Of a stretch of DNA of 14,836 nucleotides, positions 11,705 through 14,836 are shown piece by piece. Made by a program: the position numbers and the translations under genes. Origin of the DNA: Prevotellaceae bacterium UBA2718 (lineage in GTDB: Bacteria > Bacteroidota > Bacteroidia > Bacteroidales > Bacteroidaceae); NCBI GenBank assembly GCA_002353975.1, contig DEKQ01000018.1, forward strand, positions 10,770 through 25,605, given 5' to 3'. Every line of letters begins with the position of its first letter. The first letter of the stretch is position 1. A model generated the notes under the pieces. That model was not told the origin of the DNA, ran no database searches, and saw nothing but the letters and a program-made list of their open reading frames with translations.

Positions 11705-13117
11705 ATGAAACGATACCTTATTAATATATTATTGGTCCTGACGGCATGTGCTCCGGCTGCGATGGCTCAGAGCAACCTGCAGGTATCCCGCACGCAGGAC
11801 AGGACATTCGTCACGATGGACTTTGTGCTTGACACGCTCAATGTGCCGTCAAACCGCTACCGTGCCTTCACGCCCGTAATAAAGAGCAAAGACGGCAAGC
11901 AGCAGCAGCGCCTGAAGACGCTCATCGTCAGCGGGCGCAGGCAGAACATAGTGTTCCAGCGCGATGGCATAGACCCGCTCTATGCCGCCAACTGCGTAAA
12001 CATACGCCGCACGAACGGTCAGCCGCAGCAGTATGCATACAGTGATGCCATGCAGACGGAGCCTTGGTTCAGAAATGCCGACATATACATGGAGAGCGAC
12101 CTCTGCGGCTGCGGCGACCAGCTGAAGAATGAGCAGAAGCTGCTTGCATCGCTCCTGCCGCCTGACCCGTATGAGCTCATAGCGCTCACCGACGTGGTGC
12201 CCGCAGTGCAGAAGAAGGAGCGCAACCTGCATGGGTCAGCGTTCGTCACCTTCGTGGTGAACAAGTGGGAGATGAAGCCCGACTATATGGACAACCGCCG
12301 TGAGTTGCGCAAGATAACCGACACGCTCTCCGTTATGGCGGAGGATCCGAACGTCAGCGTGCGCGAGATAAAGATACATGGCTACGCATCGCCCGAGAGC
12401 CCGTACGCTCACAACAAGATGCTGGCAACAAACCGCGCACAGTCGCTCACCAACTGGCTGAAGCAGCAGTATAACCTGCCTGCAAGTGTCTTTGCTCCAG
12501 CTGAGGCTACTCCTGAAAACTGGGAGGGTCTGCGCAAGGCTGTTGCTGAGGCCGATGCAACGGTGCTGCCCCACAAGCAGGAGATACTCAGCATAATCGA
12601 CGATGGATCGCTTGCCCCAGACCCGAAGGAGCAGCGCATCAAGACGCGCTATGCTGACGAGTACCGCTACCTGTTGCGTGAGGTATATCCGTCGCTGCGC
12701 CGCTCGGACTACGACATATCATTCAGCTTCAGCGACTTCACCCTGGAGCAGGCCAAGGAGATATACAGGACGCGTCCCTATCAGCTCAGCGTACGCGAGC
12801 TGTGGGATGTGGCACAGACGATGGAAAAGGGCAGCGAAGAGTACAACAAGGTGTTGCAGACGGCTGTCAACGTCTATCCTGACGACCCGGTGGCAAACCT
12901 CAACCTTGCCAATGTCGCCATACGCCAGAAGGATCTGTTGAAGGCAGAGACGCTGCTCAGCAAGGCCGGCGACAGTGCTGAGGCTCTGCAGACGCGTGCA
13001 GTGCTCGCCATACTGCAGGAGAAGTACGACGAGGCAGGCAGACTGCTGGACCAGGCAGCACAGAAGGGACTTGACGTAATGAAGAACCGCGAGGCGGTTG
13101 AGAAATTAACGAATTAA
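11705..13117 (+). CDS. DUF3868 / OmpA-like protein with C-terminal TPR region
   Basis: This 470-aa protein starts at ATG 11705. The signal sequence can be read two ways: cleavage after AMA (21), or lipidation at Cys15 in LTAC. Residues ~24-150 match the DUF3868 N-terminal beta-domain (NLQVSRTQDRTFVTMDFVLD). Residues ~175-270 are OmpA-like, with IHGYASPES (224-232) followed by NKMLATNRAQSLTNWL, the peptidoglycan-binding motif that could tether an envelope structure to the wall. Residues ~390-460 are helical TPR-like repeats (ANLNLANVAIRQKDLLKAETLL). It follows DUF3575 by 101 bp of heptamer repeats, without a separate promoter that I can see. In related genomes fimbrillin and anchor genes usually follow; here none do. 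Confidence 0.87.
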   Translation: MKRYLINILLVLTACAPAAMAQSNLQVSRTQDRTFVTMDFVLDTLNVPSNRYRAFTPVIKSKDGKQQQRLKTLIVSGRRQNIVFQRDGIDPLYAANCVNIRRTNGQPQQYAYSDAMQTEPWFRNADIYMESDLCGCGDQLKNEQKLLASLLPPDPYELIALTDVVPAVQKKERNLHGSAFVTFVVNKWEMKPDYMDNRRELRKITDTLSVMAEDPNVSVREIKIHGYASPESPYAHNKMLATNRAQSLTNWLKQQYNLPASVFAPAEATPENWEGLRKAVAEADATVLPHKQEILSIIDDGSLAPDPKEQRIKTRYADEYRYLLREVYPSLRRSDYDISFSFSDFTLEQAKEIYRTRPYQLSVRELWDVAQTMEKGSEEYNKVLQTAVNVYPDDPVANLNLANVAIRQKDLLKAETLLSKAGDSAEALQTRAVLAILQEKYDEAGRLLDQAAQKGLDVMKNREAVEKLTN

Positions 13118-13152
13118 GCCCCACCCCGGCCCTCCCCTAAGGAGAGGGGGAA
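13118..13152. repeat. C-rich/G-rich imperfect palindrome
   Basis: CCCCACCCCGGCCCTCCCC is followed by TAAGGAGAGGGGGAAG. It begins at the DUF3868 stop and is directly joined to the 9-bp array at 13154. It is of the same general type as 46-72 and may end the DUF3868 transcript. Confidence 0.6.
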
Positions 13153-13153
13153 G

Positions 13154-13234
13154 CCGGATAACCCGGAAAATCCGGAAAATCCGGAACTGCCGGACAACCC
13201 GGAACTGCCGGACAACCCGGGACTGCCGGAACAC
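13154..13234. repeat. 9-bp repeat array 1, nine units of CCGGANNNN
   Basis: Nine head-to-tail units occur with an exact 9-bp period: CCGGATAAC, two CCGGAAAAT, then CCGGAACTG alternating with CCGGACAAC, CCGGGACTG and CCGGAACAC. The array lies 50 bp before the four-helix-bundle gene and is not in its reading frame. Its units reappear in the array at 13963. Confidence 0.92.
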
Positions 13235-13284
13235 CCCCGCTACCACCTAAAATCCCCGATGAAACCGTAAAAAATCGAAGCAAA

Positions 13285-14022
13285 ATGCCTATCCCTCCCA
13301 CCATCAATCACTACCCCGACGGCACGGCGAGCGTATTGCGAAAGCCTGTGGTCTTTACCTCGCTGCGCTTCTATCAGCGCAGCGACGTGCTCTACCAGCT
13401 GACGAGGATTTTCTGCAAGCACTACCTCCCCACACGCGGGGACAGGACCGTTGACCAGATGGTACAGGCGGCGCGAAGCGTAAAGCAGAACATAGCGGAG
13501 GGATGCAGCGACGGACAGACATCGACGGAGTCAGAGCTGAAGCTGCTGGGCATAGCAAGAGGCAGCAACGCAGAACTGCTGGAAGACTACAAGGACTACC
13601 TCAAGATGAACGGCAAGCAGGAATGGTTTGGCAACAACATACGCTTTGAACGCCTGCACGAATTCTGCAAGGAACACTCCATGTATGAAGACTACAGTTC
13701 CATCCTGCCGAAGATGAATGACGAGGAGCTGTCAAACATGGCCATCTGCCTCTGCCACCAGATAGACTCCGCACTGACAAAATACATAGAACGCCGCGAC
13801 AGGGAGTTCACCACCGAAGGAGGCATCAGAGAACGCATGACAGCAGCCCGCCTGGGACAACGCGAGACACAGAAAGAAACCATCGCGCGACACGAAAAGA
13901 CGATAGAAGAGCTGCGCCGCGAAAACGCATTGCTGCAAGACAAGATAGACAGCATGAGAAAAACGGATAAACCGGATAAACCGGATAACCCGGAATCTCC
14001 GGAACTGCCGGATAACCCGTAA
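13285..14022 (+). CDS. Four-helix-bundle protein (23S-IVP / S23-like) with coiled coil and repeat-encoded tail
   Basis: This 245-aa, probably cytoplasmic protein starts at ATG 13285. Residues ~24-107 match the four-helix-bundle family first known from 23S rRNA intervening sequences: LRFYQRSDVLYQLTRIF, then VQAARSVKQNIAEG (60-73), TESELKLLGIARGSNAELLE and DYKDYL. Residues ~110-175 are further helices, in keeping with the longer 'suffix domain' Bacteroidetes version. Residues ~181-226 form a charged coiled coil (ETIARHEKTIEELRRENALL). The last 19 residues (PDK/PDN/PEL triplets) are translated 9-bp repeats. Biochemical function in this family is poorly known; the relative Avd serves diversity-generating retroelements by binding reverse transcriptase and RNA, but no reverse transcriptase is present here. 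Matching repeat arrays on both sides suggest the gene and arrays are one unit. Confidence 0.85.
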   Translation: MPIPPTINHYPDGTASVLRKPVVFTSLRFYQRSDVLYQLTRIFCKHYLPTRGDRTVDQMVQAARSVKQNIAEGCSDGQTSTESELKLLGIARGSNAELLEDYKDYLKMNGKQEWFGNNIRFERLHEFCKEHSMYEDYSSILPKMNDEELSNMAICLCHQIDSALTKYIERRDREFTTEGGIRERMTAARLGQRETQKETIARHEKTIEELRRENALLQDKIDSMRKTDKPDKPDNPESPELPDNP

Positions 14023-14052
14023 CCGCCGGAAAACCCGTAACCGCCGAAAACC
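13963..14052 (+). repeat. 9-bp repeat array 2, ten units, coding then noncoding
   Basis: Ten units in exact 9-bp register start with ACGGATAAA, CCGGATAAA, CCGGATAAC, CCGGAATCT, CCGGAACTG and CCGGATAAC, then CCGTAACCG alternates with CCGGAAAAC or CCGAAAACC. The first units are in frame with the four-helix-bundle gene and encode Pro-Asp-Lys/Asn triplets. The first CCGTAACCG unit supplies the TAA stop (14020-14022), and the array continues 30 bp beyond it. Confidence 0.92.
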
Positions 14053-14069
14053 ACAAAACCATTATAACA

Positions 14070-14836
14070 ATGAAAGAGCTACAACTGAAGTATGGCTGCA
14101 ATCCTAACCAGAAGCCATCACGTATTTACATGACTGAGGGGGAGCTGCCCCTCGAAGTGCTTAACGGACGTCCGGGGTATATCAATTTCCTTGACGCGCT
14201 GAACTCCTGGCAACTGGTGAAGGAGCTGAAGGAGGCTACGGGACTGCCCGCTGCCGCGAGCTTCAAGCACGTGAGCCCCGCCGGAGCTGCCGTGGGACTG
14301 CCGCTGAGCGACACGCTGAAGAAGATATACTTCGTGGACGACGTGAAGCTGCCGCTGACACCCATCGCCTGTGCATACGCACGTGCCAGGGGAGCCGACA
14401 GGATGTCGAGCTACGGCGACTTCATAGCCCTCTCCGACGAGTGCGACGCCGCTACGGCGACGCTGATAAAGCGTGAGGTGAGCGACGGCGTGATTGCTCC
14501 GTCGTACAGCGAGGAGGCGCTCGAGATACTCCGCGAGAAGAGGAAGGGCACGTACAACGTGATCAAGATAGACCCCACGTACCGCCCCGCACCGGTGGAG
14601 ACGAAGCAGTGCTTCGGCATCACCTTTGAGCAGGGCCGCAACGAGGTGCGACTGAACGACCCCGCACTCTTTGAGAACATTCCGACGAAGAGCAAGACCT
14701 TCACCGACGAGGCGAAGCGCGACCTGATGATAGCCCTCATCACGCTGAAGTACACACAGTCGAACAGCGTGTGCTATGCCAAGGACGGACAGGCCATCGG
14801 CATCGGCGCCGGACAGCAGAGCCGCATCCACTGCAC
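14070..14836 (+). CDS. AICAR formyltransferase (PurH C-terminal domain type), monofunctional, 3' end cut by window
   Basis: The frame opens at ATG 14070 and runs 255 codons to the window end without a stop. It opens with LKYGCNPNQKPSRIY, the start of the AICAR transformylase domain of PurH. K66-H67 in SFKHVSPAGAAVG is the conserved Lys-His pair that takes part in catalysis. KIYFVDDVKLPLTPIACAYARARGADRMSSYGDF and YTQSNSVCYAKDGQAIGIGAGQQSR are also diagnostic. The enzyme moves a formyl group from 10-formyl-tetrahydrofolate to AICAR, making FAICAR, the penultimate step of de novo IMP synthesis. The IMP cyclohydrolase half found at the N-terminus of bifunctional PurH is absent, so this is the standalone form (family length ~390 aa). 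It starts 17 bp after the 9-bp array. Confidence 0.93.
   Translation, partial: MKELQLKYGCNPNQKPSRIYMTEGELPLEVLNGRPGYINFLDALNSWQLVKELKEATGLPAAASFKHVSPAGAAVGLPLSDTLKKIYFVDDVKLPLTPIACAYARARGADRMSSYGDFIALSDECDAATATLIKREVSDGVIAPSYSEEALEILREKRKGTYNVIKIDPTYRPAPVETKQCFGITFEQGRNEVRLNDPALFENIPTKSKTFTDEAKRDLMIALITLKYTQSNSVCYAKDGQAIGIGAGQQSRIHC

Noticed and set aside
13285..14022. Diversity-generating retroelement based on the Avd-like protein
   Set aside because: No reverse transcriptase, template repeat or variable repeat was found in the window; only the fold is shared.

Overview
The window looks like chromosome from a Prevotella-type member of the Bacteroidota. Promoters match the Bacteroidetes -7 consensus (TAnnTTTG). 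Start codons lack Shine-Dalgarno sequences. Many products are secreted or lipidated, and there is a propeller/AraC-type regulator beside a glycoside hydrolase and an unlinked DUF3575/DUF3868 pair. The genus is an inference; the phylum is fairly safe. No rRNA, tRNA, CRISPR array, transposase or phage gene was seen.

Layout. 90-2494 (+): a compact operon of a 50-aa membrane protein, a CYTH-domain enzyme with a TTG start, and a cysteine-rich secreted beta-helix protein whose start overlaps the CYTH stop. 2620-3714 (+): a lipoprotein of unknown function. 3773-5548 (-): a membrane-tethered sensor with an extracytoplasmic propeller and a cytoplasmic AraC domain, without kinase or receiver. It is divergent from 5676-7439 (+), a GH43-type hydrolase with a binding module. 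The 127-bp gap between them holds a promoter for each gene and a 10-bp direct repeat spaced exactly 21 bp, a candidate AraC operator. 7440-8163 carries no convincing gene but a terminator, a heptamer repeat, five tandem copies of a 22-bp hairpin unit and a block of competing hairpins. 8164-9621 (+) is a clostripain-family lipoprotein peptidase and 9901-10752 (+) a secreted alpha/beta hydrolase. 11016-13117 (+) is a DUF3575 outer-membrane protein followed by a DUF3868/OmpA-like protein. 13285-14022 (+) is a four-helix-bundle (23S-IVP/S23-like) protein lying between two arrays of a 9-bp CCGGA repeat; the second array is translated as the protein's tail and continues past its stop. 14070 to the end (+) is a truncated AICAR formyltransferase.

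How it fits together. The regulator, GH43 enzyme, beta-helix protein and esterase-like hydrolase suggest a polysaccharide-using gut or rumen organism. The GH43 and hydrolase promoters share a GTTACAT box and a near-identical start region, hinting at co-regulation. The strongest unexplained material is repetitive: the 22-bp hairpin array, the 9-bp arrays around the four-helix-bundle gene, heptamer tandems in leaders, and repeat-like DNA inside coding regions where it makes disordered linkers. All functional calls come from reading the sequence and family knowledge; no search was run.
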